Shown here in pieces: positions 36,786 to 49,825 of a DNA stretch of 64,000 bases. The stretch is from the NCBI GenBank assembly GCA_030267565.1, contig BRXU01000010.1:678501-742500 (forward strand), written 5' to 3'. The notes beneath the pieces are model-generated. The model was not told the DNA's origin. It saw only the letters and a program-made list of their open reading frames with translations, and ran no database searches. How positions within the stretch are numbered: the stretch's first letter is position 1; each line of letters begins with the position of its first letter. A program made the position numbers and the translations under genes. Source of the DNA: Pleodorina starrii (Eukaryota; Chlorophyta; Chlorophyceae; Chlamydomonadales; Volvocaceae).

Positions 36786-38061
36786 TACGTATTTTTGTCC
36801 CGCCGCACGTGCAGGCCATGACATACGACTGGGCAGACTTGTGTGAGATGTCCGACCGGCTTTGTGTATTTGGGTAAAGTTACATGTTAGGAAGATCCTG
36901 CCTCATTATTGAACATACGGGATGCATGTGACGACCCTTGCCATGCGTTATTCCACGCACAATGAGACGAACGGCACATGCATGCAGCAGCCGGGCATTC
37001 ATGGCGCGCAAGCTCCGCCGGCTCCAGGCATGCATGCCATGCATGGCTCATTTCGTTGTTGTCTACAGGTCCCCTTACCGTACAGAGGGCGGGTAGAGAG
37101 GCCAACGGGCTGGCCATACACTGACAACGGACGGAGATGTAATCGGGTTAAGAGAAGTAGGCCAATGCAACCACGCAGACATGTCCGACATTACAAATCG
37201 AGCTACGCAGACAGACAGGAACGAACGAACCGCACAGGCAAGTATAGGCCTGCGACTAAATAAGATTTCGTCACTAGGGCCTCTGATAACGTGTCCCGAC
37301 TACCCATGACTGGGCTATCCACCAGCAGACCGCCCCGAAGGTCTTGATCCCACTGTCACCACGTTAACATCACAAGCAACAGACTACATCGTAATTCGCG
37401 ACAGCAATTGGAACGCCCACAGGAACGTCATAAACGGCCCCTTTCGCCGGCGGACCAGCCAGCCATGTAAACATCCGAAGAGGCGGCCCGAGGAAGCTGT
37501 TTAATTTGTTTACCAATATTAAAGGCGATCCCTGAAACTTGGAACGTGGTATAGGAGGATACCACCCTTGCCAGGCATTCCTCTGGATGGATAACGTTAT
37601 TTCGCAATTGGTGCACAGAAAGGGTGGAAGGACAGCCCAAAAACTAACATGCCTTTTTTAGATAAACTGCGTGGATAATCATATATGCAGCCCTTTATTT
37701 GAAGTGCCCTACCCACAAAGGGAACTCATTTAACTACGTACCACGTTCGACGAGAAATGCACATTGTTACAAAATACTTGTATCCACCCGCTAACTGGGC
37801 ATCAACGCAGTCATCAGCGCTCTCCTACATGCATCGTAAGTGGCTGTATCTGCATCCACCACGCATGCACGGAGCCTACCGGCCTCGCTTGCCCCTCCGT
37901 CCGGTTATTAGCCGCCCTCAACAATAATATACAACATGTCTCATAATTATTACGCCACTTTAAGGAATCGCCTGTACGCAGCCCGCTTGAGATTGACGGA
38001 CATGCAGTGCAGCTTGATAATGTACTCCTCATACATGTGTATTTGTACACGTTGTGGGGTT

Positions 38062-41000
38062 TCACGGCCGCCGTGGTGATGGCGGCCGCCGTGGTGGTGA
38101 CGGCAGTCGGCAGTCTGGGTCGACGGATCCGATAAGGCCATCGCTGAGGATCGGGTCAAGGACGTGCGGCAGGAGTGTGGCGCGTAGGTTTAGTTATGCT
38201 CATGAAGTATGCGGAAAGGGTGGGTTCTTGCTGTTGCGAGCTAGGCGTAGTGTGTACAACATAACCTACTGGGTGGGGACGGGAAACTTCGTATGGGGTC
38301 GGGCTGAACAGCCGCTACCCTTCGCAACGTCGTCCCGACGTACCTTGCCGCTGTAAGAGAGAAGAACAACTGAATGGAAGCGGGTATGCCGTCGCTGACG
38401 ACAAGGAATTCGTTCCAAAATTTTGGTTTCGGGTCATATTTATAAATAAAAACGGACTATCAGCGCTCGATCGATTTGTGAAACAAGTTCATTTATAATC
38501 GATGGATAGATACTGAATAGAAAGCAGATTGAAAGCGCTATATATATTTTTTATAATATACTGTAATATTATACATTTGATTTATTATATTTTATATTAT
38601 TATACTATATTATCGGGCTCTCGTGCATCTATCTCGATGTCTTCCATCCATGTCATCGATAGGGTATGGTATGCCATGCATCGACGGACAGCCTATTGAG
38701 GTTTGTGTACTATTTTGTATTTATTCACTCATATTCAACGACCGACAATTTGTGTCTTACCAGTCGCGGTCCATGTTGGCCATGCAGTCGGGGCTTCCTG
38801 GTGCGCCCTCCGTCTGGGAATACATGCGGCAAACCTCTACCTCCGCTGATGTGTCCCCGACAGAGACGACCTTGATTCGCAGGCCGCCTCCGAGACCCGT
38901 GGCGGCATTGTATGGCACGAACGGGCCCGTCCAGATGTTTCGGGCGCCGAAAGCGGGGTCAAAAGCATCAAAGCGCGGGCCGGTGTTTATGGTGCCGGCG
39001 GACGCTATGAGCCAGGTTTTCGTTGTGACATCCCGATCCGTTATTGTGCCGTTGTAGTTGTGTACGAGGACTTTCTGGTGGAAGGAGTCACTCAGACCAG
39101 CGTCGTACCCGCCATACGTTTTGTTGCGAACACGGTAGCTCAGAAAATATTTGGGGTAGGAAATGGAGGCCGCGCCGGGACTGGACGACTGCAGGCCTAA
39201 GTTCACAATAACCATGTTTTGGTCCGTGCGCCCAGAGGCGGGGATCATAAACCTTAGTCGGTTGCTGTTGGGGGTGAAGCTGGCGGCCGTGAGGTCGCCA
39301 CCGGGCATGGGCGTGGCCCAGCCGATGCGCCAATTGGATGCGGCATTGTGGCAATGCGGGCCCGAACTTCCTTCAGGTGACGAGCCCATTGGGTCCGTCT
39401 GGTCGCCGTACTCTGCGGACATCCTGTAAGTGCGGCAACAACATGCGCGCGTGCTTGTAAGTTATATATAAACCGGTCTTATATGTGTCGTATGAACTTT
39501 CGTATGCACCATACCCAGCACCCACGCAACCCAGCCAGGAGCATGCGCCACGTAAGGGGACACGCTGATGTAAAGTGCTCATAATCCTCTTATCCGCCGG
39601 CTCTGTCGATGCAATGTGGTATCGGATCTGGCCTCTCTATCTAGTTGAGGCTCGACGGCTGTGATAGGCTGTGATAGGCTGATAGGCTGTGACGGCCGGT
39701 CGGTGTGGCAGGCGAGAGGTCGTGCCCCCTGTGCTTGAGGTGTACTATAGGGAACCGCGAACAACTGATGACAGCGCGCTCATACACACCAGCCGGCGTG
39801 CTGGAGGCCGTGGTTGTGTTGCAGCTCATGGAAAATGGTGTATACATTTGAGGTGGCCTTGCCCTGTGTGCACGCATTCACGAAACGGGCGGGGCACGCC
39901 GACACGCACGGGACTTCAGATTTGAAGCGTTTGCGAAGTGGAGCGCATGACGGATGAGGGGCGGGCATGTAGGTTTCAGCAAGGTTAGTTGAGAAACGAG
40001 CTAGCTAACCAGCAGTGCTGATCCCAGGTATGCAACGAATCCAAGCAACTAACGGATGGCCACGTCCATGCCTTCTGTGTTCTGTCATCCGTCTTACACC
40101 AGACACGTGACGGGCCGCCCAGTTAATATATATTCAATGCATGCGACCGACTGAACACACGTTCACGTACGTACATGGATGTAGGAGAAGCAGGTGCTCT
40201 TGGAGCACGAGGTCTCGGCAAGTCCGTACCACGGACACGTGACCTCCTGCGGTAGAATTGTCATGATGCGCCGTCGCTCCGGCCACTGCAACACTGCCCT
40301 CAGCTTGTTGTCGTTGGCGGCGAGCTGTGAGGTCGGGGCGGGGAGCGGGTTCGTTCGGGCATTCATTGCTTGGCTTCACGCGCACGGTGGCATTTTCATC
40401 GCACGCATTTTGTCGCATAGGAGCGATGGGGCATGTGATGTACGGATTGACGCACACAGACGGACATATTCGTGCATGCATCCGATCGACATGCGATGCG
40501 CGACAATACCTGCCTCACCGGTAAGAGCGAGAACGCATACTCATAGGGTGCCAATCGTAATAATAACAACCTTAAATCCTTAACCTTACGTATGTGGCGT
40601 TAAACTGTCTTGAGCGCGGCGGTTTGGCTTCCATGTTAATTTGTATAACATTAATGACCCGTTTTAGGGATCTGGAAAGAGAGTATCCCGGAAAAAGCTG
40701 GAAGTAAAGACGGATGGACGGAGGTGTTTCTCTTTTGCCCCAGGACACGCTTGTTCCCAGGGAGTACACCCTGGCAAACCAGATCCACGCTGAGCGGCTG
40801 ACACGGCAACAACCAGCCTTTCCATTTGGCTGATTCCACGCAGGCGCGCGCGCGCCGCCGTACGTGAGTTGAACGAAGGTGGGCAGCACGCACGCACCAA
40901 CATTTCAGATATGCCCCACGACCCCTTGGAAACACTTGCCGGCGGCCGACGTGTGCTTACCCGAACTGCACCTATTTATCTTTGATAAATTGCTTGAGGA

Positions 41001-44000
41001 GCCTAAAGCCATTTATACTCACTCCCAATGTTAGTAATCGCGGATTGAGCCTACCCTTACCTGCTGCCTTCTATCCATGCGCACAGCAGCCCGTACACAG
41101 CGGATCGCGTGCGTGATAATAATGCACACATAGGCTCCATGTATGCACGCACCTGCCGCCCGAATGACTCCACCGCTTGGTTCCAGTACATCTGTTCGGC
41201 GGCTCCGCACTTGGACGCTGCGTCAAAGTCCAAGGGAAAGGCAAGGCCGGGCACCTTGCCCTTGCAGTCGAGCTGAATGGGGCCCACCACGGCCACGTTG
41301 GACGGATTCCAGATGGTCTTGCCATAGGAGCATGTCCCATAATAGCGCTGCGTGACGGGCCGCCAGCAAAGGATAAATTTGAAAGGGGTAGAAGGTAGTT
41401 GATCACAAATTCACGATATAAGGTTGTGATGAGCATGCTTTTGGGCTGCGGTCAAACGACACGTAGTGGGATCATAGATTGGTAACAAAGACAACTTTTT
41501 ATGATTAATTACGTACCCTTATTTCGTGTGCACCTGGAAACAGGGTCACGGGCATATGCGACATACATGCATGCAAATTGACACAGCCCACAACCCCACG
41601 CAATTTATTAAAAACGATACATCAACCCACCTCAAGGTTTCCTTCTAGTGCGCCTGGCACATTGTCGAACATATACCTCTCGAAGTCCTTGATGAGTAAA
41701 AATGTTGCGATTGAGTGTGCATGGTTGGATGGTCGTTATATGCATGCAGGTTGTTAGGGGTTGTTGGTAAGGTTTTTGCACAAACATGTTTGTAAGAACT
41801 GTGAAATGTGTAATTCTGCTTGGGGAAGCATGCATACGATGCATCTAGTACATTCTACACATATACGGTACTCCATGCGTGCATCTTGCACAGCAATGCA
41901 TCCTGACTCCCGTAGGGATTCCCTATTTAAGGCAATGGCTCTCATTATTGTGCAGTGCATACGTTCAACCCCGCGTAATTCAAAGCAATCCAACCAACCA
42001 ACTAACCTTGGCCGATCGGAAGGGGCTCTTCCAACCACAGAAATCTACAAGATATACGACCGCCCTGACCTCGATGGGCTTTCCTGTGTACACCTGTAAA
42101 CAGACCGACGGGTGGGTGGCTGTGCGTTAGTTAAATTGTTCAGGTTTTGGGCGTGCATTGCTCGTGCAAATTTGCGATAAGCGGTCGCTCGGTAGGTAGT
42201 AATGTCCTCGTGCGAAAGTGTGAAACATTATTACGTGCTATCGCAATGGCTCGGCACATGAAGACATGCTAGTGCTTGTATGCATGCATGCGTTTACGTA
42301 TCTGCGTTCCGGGATCCACCCGCCGCCAGCACCGCAGTTGAACGAAGCGATGTACGTGGGTGTGTCCACGCCGGCTGGCTGCGTATGCGCGTGGGCTATG
42401 CTGCTGTGAGGTTACAACAGGTCAGCTCGATGGTCATTACATTTTGCGTCGACCGATCAACCGGCTGTGTACTTTCAACGTCAGCAGGCTAGCTGTGTAC
42501 GCTCCCGCACCAGGCGCATTGTCATTTATTCCCAGGGCGGGGAAAGGCACCTGCCCTCATGCATGTGAATCGAATGCGCGGGAATTGATGAATGGACCCC
42601 GACACAACGAATATTTTTAATAGTAGCAGAAGCGCGCATGCACTGCCGCCAGCGCACCGATGACCCACCTCCTTTTCCGCGCCTTGCTCCAGCAATCGAA
42701 TGGAACCCTGACGGAGGGAGAAGGTGGCTTCGCCCAAATCGCCGGCCAACAAACGCCGTGAGCCGATGTTGCTGCTGCTGCGAACGTCCAAGGTGGCCTG
42801 AAGGCGTGCGTACCGGCGGCGTGTGGCCGTGTGGACTGGTTCACTCACTGAGCGAGTGACTCGATCGTTCAATGAACTGGGCGCACAAGCAGTTCTTGGC
42901 TGCTGCCACGCACGCACCGTTTGAATGTCCCTACATGCCATGTGTATGGCTTCCCATCTACTGCTTGCCCGGATACAGGCCGCCGCCGCCACCACAATAA
43001 CTGCCTTAGTCAGCTCTACTACATACATATGCTTACCGCAATTATGTCGCCCGACATCAGCTGATACTGCTTTTGAAAGGCAGCAACCTTGTCCCGGCCT
43101 CTAACGATGCGCTTGGGCGGCACGGTGCAATTGGGCTGCGGCTTTATGAACCCATCCAAGGGGTCACGAAATTCGGGGCAGTTCAGCGACACATAGTCGT
43201 CGTTTCCGTGTTGCGCCCTCTTGTTGCTGACTATGCTAAGCCTGGCAACAACTGAGGGTGGACCGCGTGTGGGTGGATTGAGAGTGGGTGGCGGCGTCAA
43301 TGATACTGGAGAAGGTAGGGTAAGCAGGGTGATAGGTGTGCTGAAGCTATCCAAACATAGCGTCTGGATGGAGGCGTCACAAGATCTGGAAAGTAAGCAG
43401 TGTTGACAGCTGACTCAGCTGTCAAATGCGACTGTCAGTGACAGTGGCATTCAAAAGTGTCTTATGGCAGCCCTCCGTGAGTCTTCTGCAGCGCTCGCAC
43501 GCTCGATGCCATTTAACTAGCTTTTTTGGCGGCCGCGTGCTTCCTCTCCCAAGAAAATCGACCTTCGCGAGCATCTTTGTGGCAAACTCCCGGATCTCAG
43601 TGCACCGCTCAATTGTCCATAACCCCAAATCCTCATCATGGAAGTACGGCATAGTTGCATAATTTGGCATGGGGCATGCACATCACATGCCGATATGCAT
43701 GCATGCCCCGCCCCCCCCCCCCGTATGGCTCTCTATCTACCCCAAACCATGCGCGTGTGACATACGTACACTGCACATATGAAAGAAATAAAATAAATTC
43801 TCTACAAAGTATGATCTTATCTAAAAAGAGCTAAAGTATGCATATTATAGTAGGAAATGGAACTGACAAGAGTCTCTTCCGCCGATTGGACAGGTCGGGC
43901 ATACCGACGTGGATTCATAGAGTCCGTTTGGGTGTCAAGAGAACAAAAAACAGACTCTGCGACAATGTAAACTTCATTGGAGACCAGCGTTCAGTACATA

Positions 44001-44520
44001 CAATAACACTTTGCGGCTGGGTGCTACATATAGCAGCGGCCCTAAATTTCGAATTCGCAAGTGCTCAGGCCACAACGCGGCATTTTTGTTAACAATGCAT
44101 TACACTGCTAACGTTTGTCCTTATTTATCATGTTTGCAAGGCCTTTCATGAGCTTGAAGAATTTTCCACGAACGTCGTGGTACGGGGTATAAGCGCTCCG
44201 TGAGCGGTGCGTGAGCGCTTACTGTGCGCTTACGGGTAAGCGCTTACTGAGCGCTTCTACGGGTGAGCGCTTACTGAGCGCTTATTTTCTAAGCGCTGAG
44301 CTCCGCGCCTAGCCTAAGTAGTGAAATTTCGATTGCGCATGTTTATTCTGTGCGTATCCTGATCATATAAAATTGAATATGGTGCGTAAATTACAAACGA
44401 ACGGTAACGCTTACCATCCACGGCCGATGTCCACTTGCTCTTCTTAGATTGTGCGTCCTGGATGCTTGTGCATAACATGAAGATGCAAAGCGTAACGACA
44501 ATGCAGCGGCTTTGCGCCAT
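38062..44520 (-). CDS. M11 metallopeptidase with short C-terminal module, gene 3, 10 exons, 585 aa
   Basis: Exons: 44415-44520, 43037-43251, 42669-42797, 42007-42093, 41631-41687, 41153-41347, 40175-40324, 39790-39863, 38761-39423, 38062-38143. The ATG at 44520 opens a signal peptide of about 25 residues. The zinc site HELQHNHGLQH starts at residue 325 and TDPMG follows. Exon 8 ends GCC GGC TG and exon 9 supplies the third base, giving Trp where the other genes have Arg. The last exon encodes CDGLIGSVDPDC and then only 15 residues (RLPSPPRRPPSPRRP), a vestigial Ser/Pro tail. The second Cys motif in the propeptide exon reads QPNCTVP. Splice ends are regular and phases match genes 2 and 4 exactly. 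The gypsy element sits about 560 bp upstream of the start codon, where it could affect the promoter. Confidence 0.88.
44188..44304. repeat. AAGCGCT-type short palindromic repeats (intron 1 of gene 3)
   Basis: The word gagcgctta(c/t) or its near-palindrome taagcgct recurs about eight times in 115 bp with a loose spacing of 11-22 bp. Non-coding. Confidence 0.8.
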
Positions 44521-45083
44521 GGTCCTCGCTGTCTCCCAGTGCCTGGCACGTACGTACGGGTTGGCAATATGAGTAAATGGAACCAAGCGCTGCTGGAAGA
44601 TATTGCGCTGGCTGACTGGCGGAAACAAAATCCCAAAGCTTAAACGTTCGTCACTCCAACGAAGGCGATATTAATATCGCATATTTGTGGTCAAGCTAAT
44701 TCCAGTTCATATATATAAGTAGGTAACGGACTCAAGCCCCCCTGATAGGGTCTTGCGTCGTATCTATATTTACGTCCACAGAACTATATATGCGTGGTAT
44801 CGAAGGATACAGTCGTGTACAGTCGGGTTTAGATAAGTAGGTTGAAGAAACCGTATGTATTTGAACTGGATTGGTTGCTAGCGCCGTATCGGTAAGGCCA
44901 TGCCGTATAAAGTAACGCACTGCTTGATTATCTCCGTGTGGACTAACGGTTATTATTTCAATAGTTGGAATAGAAAAAAACTAAAAGACCTGATAAAAAT
45001 GATGGAGCCGCGCCGCCATAACCTGACTACAACCGCTCCACGACCTGTACGAAACAGCGCATACCAAAGTCTACGACCCCCTT

Positions 45084-45557
45084 TGTTGCGGGAGCAGCAC
45101 TAAACCGTGCCAAGTTTCAGGACGGTTTCGCTCCGTCAAGCACAGGTCTCAACAGCAGTGGTCCAGTAATCCTCGCGTAGATTACTCTGCTAACCAGGCT
45201 CCCTTCCAGGGCCTTTATACCCTGTTGCGAAGAAGGCTGAAACGACCTCTGGGATTCCGTACGTTCGAGGACCTTCGTGTCTGTCTAGTTCGTAAGTCTA
45301 CTACGTAGCCCTTCGACCGACCTTCGTCGATACGAACGAGGTCTCAGGCGTAGCGCGTTCACACGCTATCTGGTTCTTTATATTCTGTAGAACTTCTTCT
45401 ATCGATCGCGCCGGGAGCGCCTTACAAACTCTACAGGAGTCTATCGCGTCCCTATTAGGACCGCCCGCCAGTACGCCTACCAGCGGCGTTCCTTCGCGCG
45501 TCGAAGTCGTAGCAATACCGCGGCATCGAAATATGCCTAAGTATTCACGCTACAACA
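45084..45557 (-). repeat. 3' LTR of the gypsy element
   Basis: 474 bp, identical by eye to 49826-50299. The preceding polypurine tract (minus strand, 45558-45574) reads AGAGAAGGGAGGCAGA. Pol ends only 15 bp before the LTR boundary. Confidence 0.95.
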
Positions 45558-45571
45558 TCTGCCTCCCTTCT

Positions 45572-48500
45572 CTAGGAGCCTGCGTCCTCGCGGCGTTCTG
45601 GCTGCAGAGCCCAATAGGCTTCGACGAGGGCGCGGTCCTCAAAACTCGAGTCATCAACCCAAGTGTTGTGTTCGTGACCAAAACCCTTCCATTTCACCAG
45701 GTATCGATGAAGCACACGCTTCCGAAGCTTACGAGTCTCATGGTCCAGGATCTTCTCAGCTGTCCATACGGGCCTCGTAGTGTCGGGGTCAAGTTCAACA
45801 GCTTTCGGGGGCTGTACACTACCATCGGAGCGGTAGGGTCTCAACAACGACACGTGAAACACGTTGTGGAATCTGTATTCAGCGGGTAGTTTCAACCGGG
45901 CGACAACCGGGTTGATCATCTTCTCGATTTCAAAAGGACCAATCCACTTCGGCATCAGCTTCTTCTGCGCACCACGTTGAGCAGCCAAGTTCTTCGTATT
46001 CAAAAGAACGTCTTGGCCTTCTGCAAACTCAACGTTTCTCCGTTTCTTGTCAACGTACTGTTTCGATCGATCTTGTGCCGCAAGCATGCACTGCCTGGCA
46101 ACAGCAAGACGTTCTGCGTACGTTTCGGCGTAATTCTTAGCAGCAGGGACCGCATCTCCAAGATCGAGGCAGAGTGGAGTCCGCGGATGGAATCCATAAT
46201 TCAAAAAGAAAGGCGAGGATCCGGTCGAGCGATTCTTCAGATTGTTCATCGCAAACTCAGCCGGACCAAGGTACTTATCCCAGGAGGTCTGATCTGTATC
46301 AACGTAGTTGCGAAGCATATCGCCAAGTATCCGATTCATCCGTTCGGTCTGTCCGTCAGTCTGAGGATGAAAAGCCGTGCTCAAGTTCTGCTGAGCCCCA
46401 ACAAGCTTAAACAGCGCGGGCAGGAAGGCACCGGTAAACTTCGAGTCACGGTCGGATACGATTGTCTCTGGTAAACCGTGTAGACGAACAACGGCGTCGA
46501 AAAATAAGTCGGCAGTCTCTGATGCATCGATCGTCTTTCTGCATGGCCGCAAGTGTACCATTTTCGTCAAACGATCGACAAACACCACGATAGAGTTGTA
46601 CCCTTGTCGTGTGTTCGGCAACCCAAGGACGAAGTCCATGGAGATGCTCTGCCAAGGGCGAGCAGGAACCGGCAACGGGTGGGACAGACCCGCCGGCTTC
46701 CCAGCAGCGGCCTTGTTCCGCTGGCACGAATCGCACATCGCCACAAAGTCGGTAATATCAGCGCGTAAAGTCGGCCACCAAAACTTGCGTTCAACGAGGT
46801 CGATAGTTCGGTCACGACCAGGATGCCCAGCAAGCCGGTCGGAGTGGCACGCTGCGATGATGTCTCGTTTCAAATCGGGGTCGTTCGGTACGACAATGCG
46901 AAACTCGCATTCTTCCCCCTCCCGTTGAAAGAACCCACGAGGGTGGGACAACAGGCCACGGGTATTCGAGGGATTCTGGAACCACGCGTCACGCGCAGTT
47001 GCATCCGCAATGCGTTGGAGCAGAGAGCTCGACGACGCATTCTGGCGACGAGTGGTGACCGCGCACAACACCACGACAGCTGCAAGGGACGGGTGGCGGG
47101 AAAGGGCGTCTGCGACGACGTTCAGACGGCCTGGCCTGTAGAGCCATTCGAAATTGAACTGTTCGAGAAATTCTACCCATCGCGCTTGCCGGCGACTCAG
47201 TTGCGCTTGGGTCTTCAGGTACGTCAGCGGGTGGTGATCAGTCACCAGCGTAAACGGTACCGAACTCTGTAGATAACATCGCCACTCCCGTAGAGCATTC
47301 ACTACCCCCAAAAGTTCTTGTTCTCCTGTACTGTAATTCCGTTCTGCCGGTGAAAATTTCTTGCTCGTAAAAGCGACCGGGCGCGCGTCCTGCAGTAACA
47401 CCGCGCCGGTACCGTTGAGGGAAGCGTCCGAAATCACCTCAAACGGTTTTGAAAAGTCGGGGTAGGATAGCAGCACGTCGCTCGCTAATCGAGTTTTCAA
47501 ATCTGTAAAGGCACGTAAGGCTTGCGGAGGCCACGTGTCTGGCAACCGCGACTGACTGAACAGGTCCGTCAGCGGCGCAACAAGCGAACTAAAGCCTGCA
47601 ATAAAGCGGCGAAAGTAGTTCGCGAGGCCCACGAAAGATCGGAGTTCGGAAATGTCACGTGGCAACGGCCAGTTGCGGATGATGTCGACCTTTTTGGGGT
47701 CCATTCGGATTCCATCTGTGCTTACGATGTGCCCGAGGTATTTAACTTCAGGACGCCAGAAATCGCACTTTGAAAGCTTCACCTGAAGCTGATGTTTGCG
47801 GAGTACGGCGAGCACCAATCGAAGGTGACGCGCGTGCTCTTCGGGGGTTTTCGAAAAGATCAGAATATCGTCGAGGTACACCGTCACGAACGAATTCAAG
47901 TACGGTGCGAAAATGCGATTCATGGTCGCCTGGAAGGTCGCAGGGGCGTTCGACAGACCAAACGGCAAGACCAGCCATTCGAAGTGTCCCAGTGGCGTCG
48001 TAAAAGCCGTTTTCGGAATGTCGTCTGGATGGATGCGCAACTGGTGGTAACCCGAAGCCAGGTCAAGGGCCGTAAAGAGGGATGCTCCTGATAAGCGATC
48101 GAGGGTGTCATCAATCCGAGGTAGCGGGTATTTATTCTTCACGGTTATTTTATTCAGTGCACGGTAATCGATGCACATGCGCAGTTCACCAGTCTTCTTG
48201 GCCACAAAGAGGATCGGCGCGCCAAAAGGCGACGTGGAAGGCTGGATAAAGCCTTTCTGTAACAAGTCCTTGACTTGCTTCTCAACCTCTTCGCGTTCTA
48301 AAGGCGATAAGCGGAATTGTGGCCGAGAAACGGGTTGCGCATCCGGTACCAACGGAATGGTGTGATGCACACCTCGATCTGGCGGCAAATCTGTAATCGG
48401 TGCGAAAACATCTGCGAATTCATTCAAAATCTGAGAGAGGTCTGCGTTTGCCGCGACGTCAGGAGGGAGCTCCAGTGCCTGCGGGGGCGCGCTGGTGGGT

Positions 48501-49594
48501 GGCGGTACGGGATTCTCCTTGACGAGCACCAGCAGCGCGCGCGCGTCTTGCTTCTTCAGGTCTCGGAACGCGCGCTTGGACGACACGACCTGGGCCGATA
48601 CAGGCGGAGTCTCCATAAGCAGTGCACTCGGCGGGGACGGGGAAGGCGGCGAGGGCTCAGGGGCGTCGACTGCACGAAGTGTTAGGACGCGACCTGTGGG
48701 TTGGGGCAACTCCAGCGCACACTCAGCCGGCTTCAACACCGCTCTGTGTTTTTTCAGAAAAGTCTGTCCGAGCACCAGATCGGCCGATGCCGTTAACTTC
48801 GGCAACACGAGGAGACGCACCTCGGTTCCGAAAGAACCCATTCGAAGGCGAGCCCGGCACTCGCCGCGCAAAGGTGAGAAGGTGGTATCTGCTAACCGCA
48901 CCGGAGCGAAAACTGTTGGCGTAATGGCCAAACCGAGCTTACGAGCAAGGGACTCGGCAATAAAGCAGTGCGTTGCGCCGGAGTCAGGCAGCACCCGCAC
49001 TCGGGCTCCACTCAGTTTCGCTGCGAACAAATCAAGGCGTTCATCTGAGTTGAGTGCGCAACAAGTCGGAATCTGAGGTTCGGAGGTCATCGGCGGGTCA
49101 TACCACACTTCTAAGGGTTCGGAGATAGCTGGTGGCGCGTCCCAGCCACTGTCAACGGACTTATAAATGTTGCTACCCGTTTCGAACCGGCGAATTAAGC
49201 GCATGCCAGTCAAAAGGCTTCGAAACTTGCCAGGACGAGCAGGTACGACAACGCAAGCGGAAGTGCTCGGTTCGTGTTCTTTGCATCTGCGATAATGCTG
49301 TAAGTAAGTCGAAATGCGAGACTGTGGTGGATTCAACCACACAGTGTGACCTGAGCAGTCGAGGGACAGGAAAGAGCGAGAAAGTGACCCGAATTCCTTA
49401 CATAGGGCATTTCTGCCGGTATCACTCGCCGCTGCGTCCAGCGAAAAGCGACGCCCTATGCTCCGCTCAATCTCAGCAAAAAGGTTCGGGTCAAAGCGCA
49501 CACTCTCGTCCGCCCAACTACGTACGCCGCGAATCGGGTTAGCCTTCGGTTTGGCTATCGGGGTCGGGTTCTGAAGCGGCGACGCAATCGACAT
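45572..49594 (-). CDS. pol: Pol polyprotein of the gypsy element, with a Dam-like N-terminal domain and C-terminal chromodomain
   Basis: One uninterrupted frame of about 1340 codons. Parts in order: residues ~34-147 resemble the phage-type DNA N6-adenine methyltransferase (Dam) family, with LDAAAS (53-58), VWLNPPQ (86-92) and ACVVVPA (114-120); aspartic protease DSGAT near 205; reverse transcriptase ~430-605 with YLDD at 574-577; RNase H ~722-832 starting at SDAS; integrase with an HHCC finger (H918, H925, C955, C958) and a catalytic triad at about D988, D1049, E1085; chromodomain ~1283-1330 (LVKWKGF, NTWVDD). All key RT and integrase residues are present, so the enzymes look intact. The Dam-like motif IV ends NPPQ rather than NPPY, so activity is doubtful. 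The frame upstream stays open back to a UGA at 49634-49636. Confidence 0.95.
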   Translation of the reverse strand: MSIASPLQNPTPIAKPKANPIRGVRSWADESVRFDPNLFAEIERSIGRRFSLDAAASDTGRNALCKEFGSLSRSFLSLDCSGHTVWLNPPQSRISTYLQHYRRCKEHEPSTSACVVVPARPGKFRSLLTGMRLIRRFETGSNIYKSVDSGWDAPPAISEPLEVWYDPPMTSEPQIPTCCALNSDERLDLFAAKLSGARVRVLPDSGATHCFIAESLARKLGLAITPTVFAPVRLADTTFSPLRGECRARLRMGSFGTEVRLLVLPKLTASADLVLGQTFLKKHRAVLKPAECALELPQPTGRVLTLRAVDAPEPSPPSPSPPSALLMETPPVSAQVVSSKRAFRDLKKQDARALLVLVKENPVPPPTSAPPQALELPPDVAANADLSQILNEFADVFAPITDLPPDRGVHHTIPLVPDAQPVSRPQFRLSPLEREEVEKQVKDLLQKGFIQPSTSPFGAPILFVAKKTGELRMCIDYRALNKITVKNKYPLPRIDDTLDRLSGASLFTALDLASGYHQLRIHPDDIPKTAFTTPLGHFEWLVLPFGLSNAPATFQATMNRIFAPYLNSFVTVYLDDILIFSKTPEEHARHLRLVLAVLRKHQLQVKLSKCDFWRPEVKYLGHIVSTDGIRMDPKKVDIIRNWPLPRDISELRSFVGLANYFRRFIAGFSSLVAPLTDLFSQSRLPDTWPPQALRAFTDLKTRLASDVLLSYPDFSKPFEVISDASLNGTGAVLLQDARPVAFTSKKFSPAERNYSTGEQELLGVVNALREWRCYLQSSVPFTLVTDHHPLTYLKTQAQLSRRQARWVEFLEQFNFEWLYRPGRLNVVADALSRHPSLAAVVVLCAVTTRRQNASSSSLLQRIADATARDAWFQNPSNTRGLLSHPRGFFQREGEECEFRIVVPNDPDLKRDIIAACHSDRLAGHPGRDRTIDLVERKFWWPTLRADITDFVAMCDSCQRNKAAAGKPAGLSHPLPVPARPWQSISMDFVLGLPNTRQGYNSIVVFVDRLTKMVHLRPCRKTIDASETADLFFDAVVRLHGLPETIVSDRDSKFTGAFLPALFKLVGAQQNLSTAFHPQTDGQTERMNRILGDMLRNYVDTDQTSWDKYLGPAEFAMNNLKNRSTGSSPFFLNYGFHPRTPLCLDLGDAVPAAKNYAETYAERLAVARQCMLAAQDRSKQYVDKKRRNVEFAEGQDVLLNTKNLAAQRGAQKKLMPKWIGPFEIEKMINPVVARLKLPAEYRFHNVFHVSLLRPYRSDGSVQPPKAVELDPDTTRPVWTAEKILDHETRKLRKRVLHRYLVKWKGFGHEHNTWVDDSSFEDRALVEAYWALQPERREDAGS

Positions 49595-49633
49595 CAACCC
49601 AGCATTCCGGTCACTAGTCAGCTGGGCAGCCCG

Positions 49634-49825
49634 TCACTGGTCGGCCTCCATGCGCTCGACGACGTTGGCCTTGGCCGTCGGGAACTTCTTGCAGTCCTCG
49701 CCGCGGTGGCCCTTCTCGCCGCAGCGGACGCAGAGCGCGTTCTTCTTGTAGTAGTCCCATTCGCAGTAGGACAGCACGCGGTTCAGGTCTCGGAACGCGC
49801 GCTGTCCTACTGCGAAACTCCAAAA
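49634..49825 (-). pseudogene. gag: Gag remnant with CCHC zinc knuckle
   Basis: About 63 codons between the primer site and a UGA, in the same frame as pol. They contain CVRCGEKGHRGEDC (coding bases 49691-49732), a CX2CX4HX4C nucleocapsid knuckle. No ATG precedes the knuckle, and the capsid part of a normal gypsy gag (some 300 residues) is absent. The stop context is CAG UGA CGG, after which the frame stays open straight into pol. It is best read as a deletion product; whether it is translated is unknown. Confidence 0.8.
49809..49822 (-). promoter_or_regulatory. Putative primer binding site
   Basis: Three bases inside the 5' LTR the minus strand reads TGGAGTTTCGCAGT. It begins TGG as expected for pairing with a tRNA 3' CCA end. 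The matching tRNA was not identified; it overlaps a 16-bp hairpin stem (49801-49816 with 49760-49775). Confidence 0.45.

Larger units (their letters stand above)
34517..38061. other. Intergenic between M11 genes 2 and 3
   Basis: It contains the presumed promoter of gene 2, MITE copy 2 (36437-36690) and a short dispersed repeat (36699-36785). A minus-strand TGTAA at 37767-37771, about 290 bases beyond the gene 3 stop, fits a poly(A) signal. No supported coding exons otherwise. Confidence 0.45.

Noticed and set aside
45977..48091. Several plus-strand frames of 60-165 aa
   Set aside because: Antisense to the intact pol frame.
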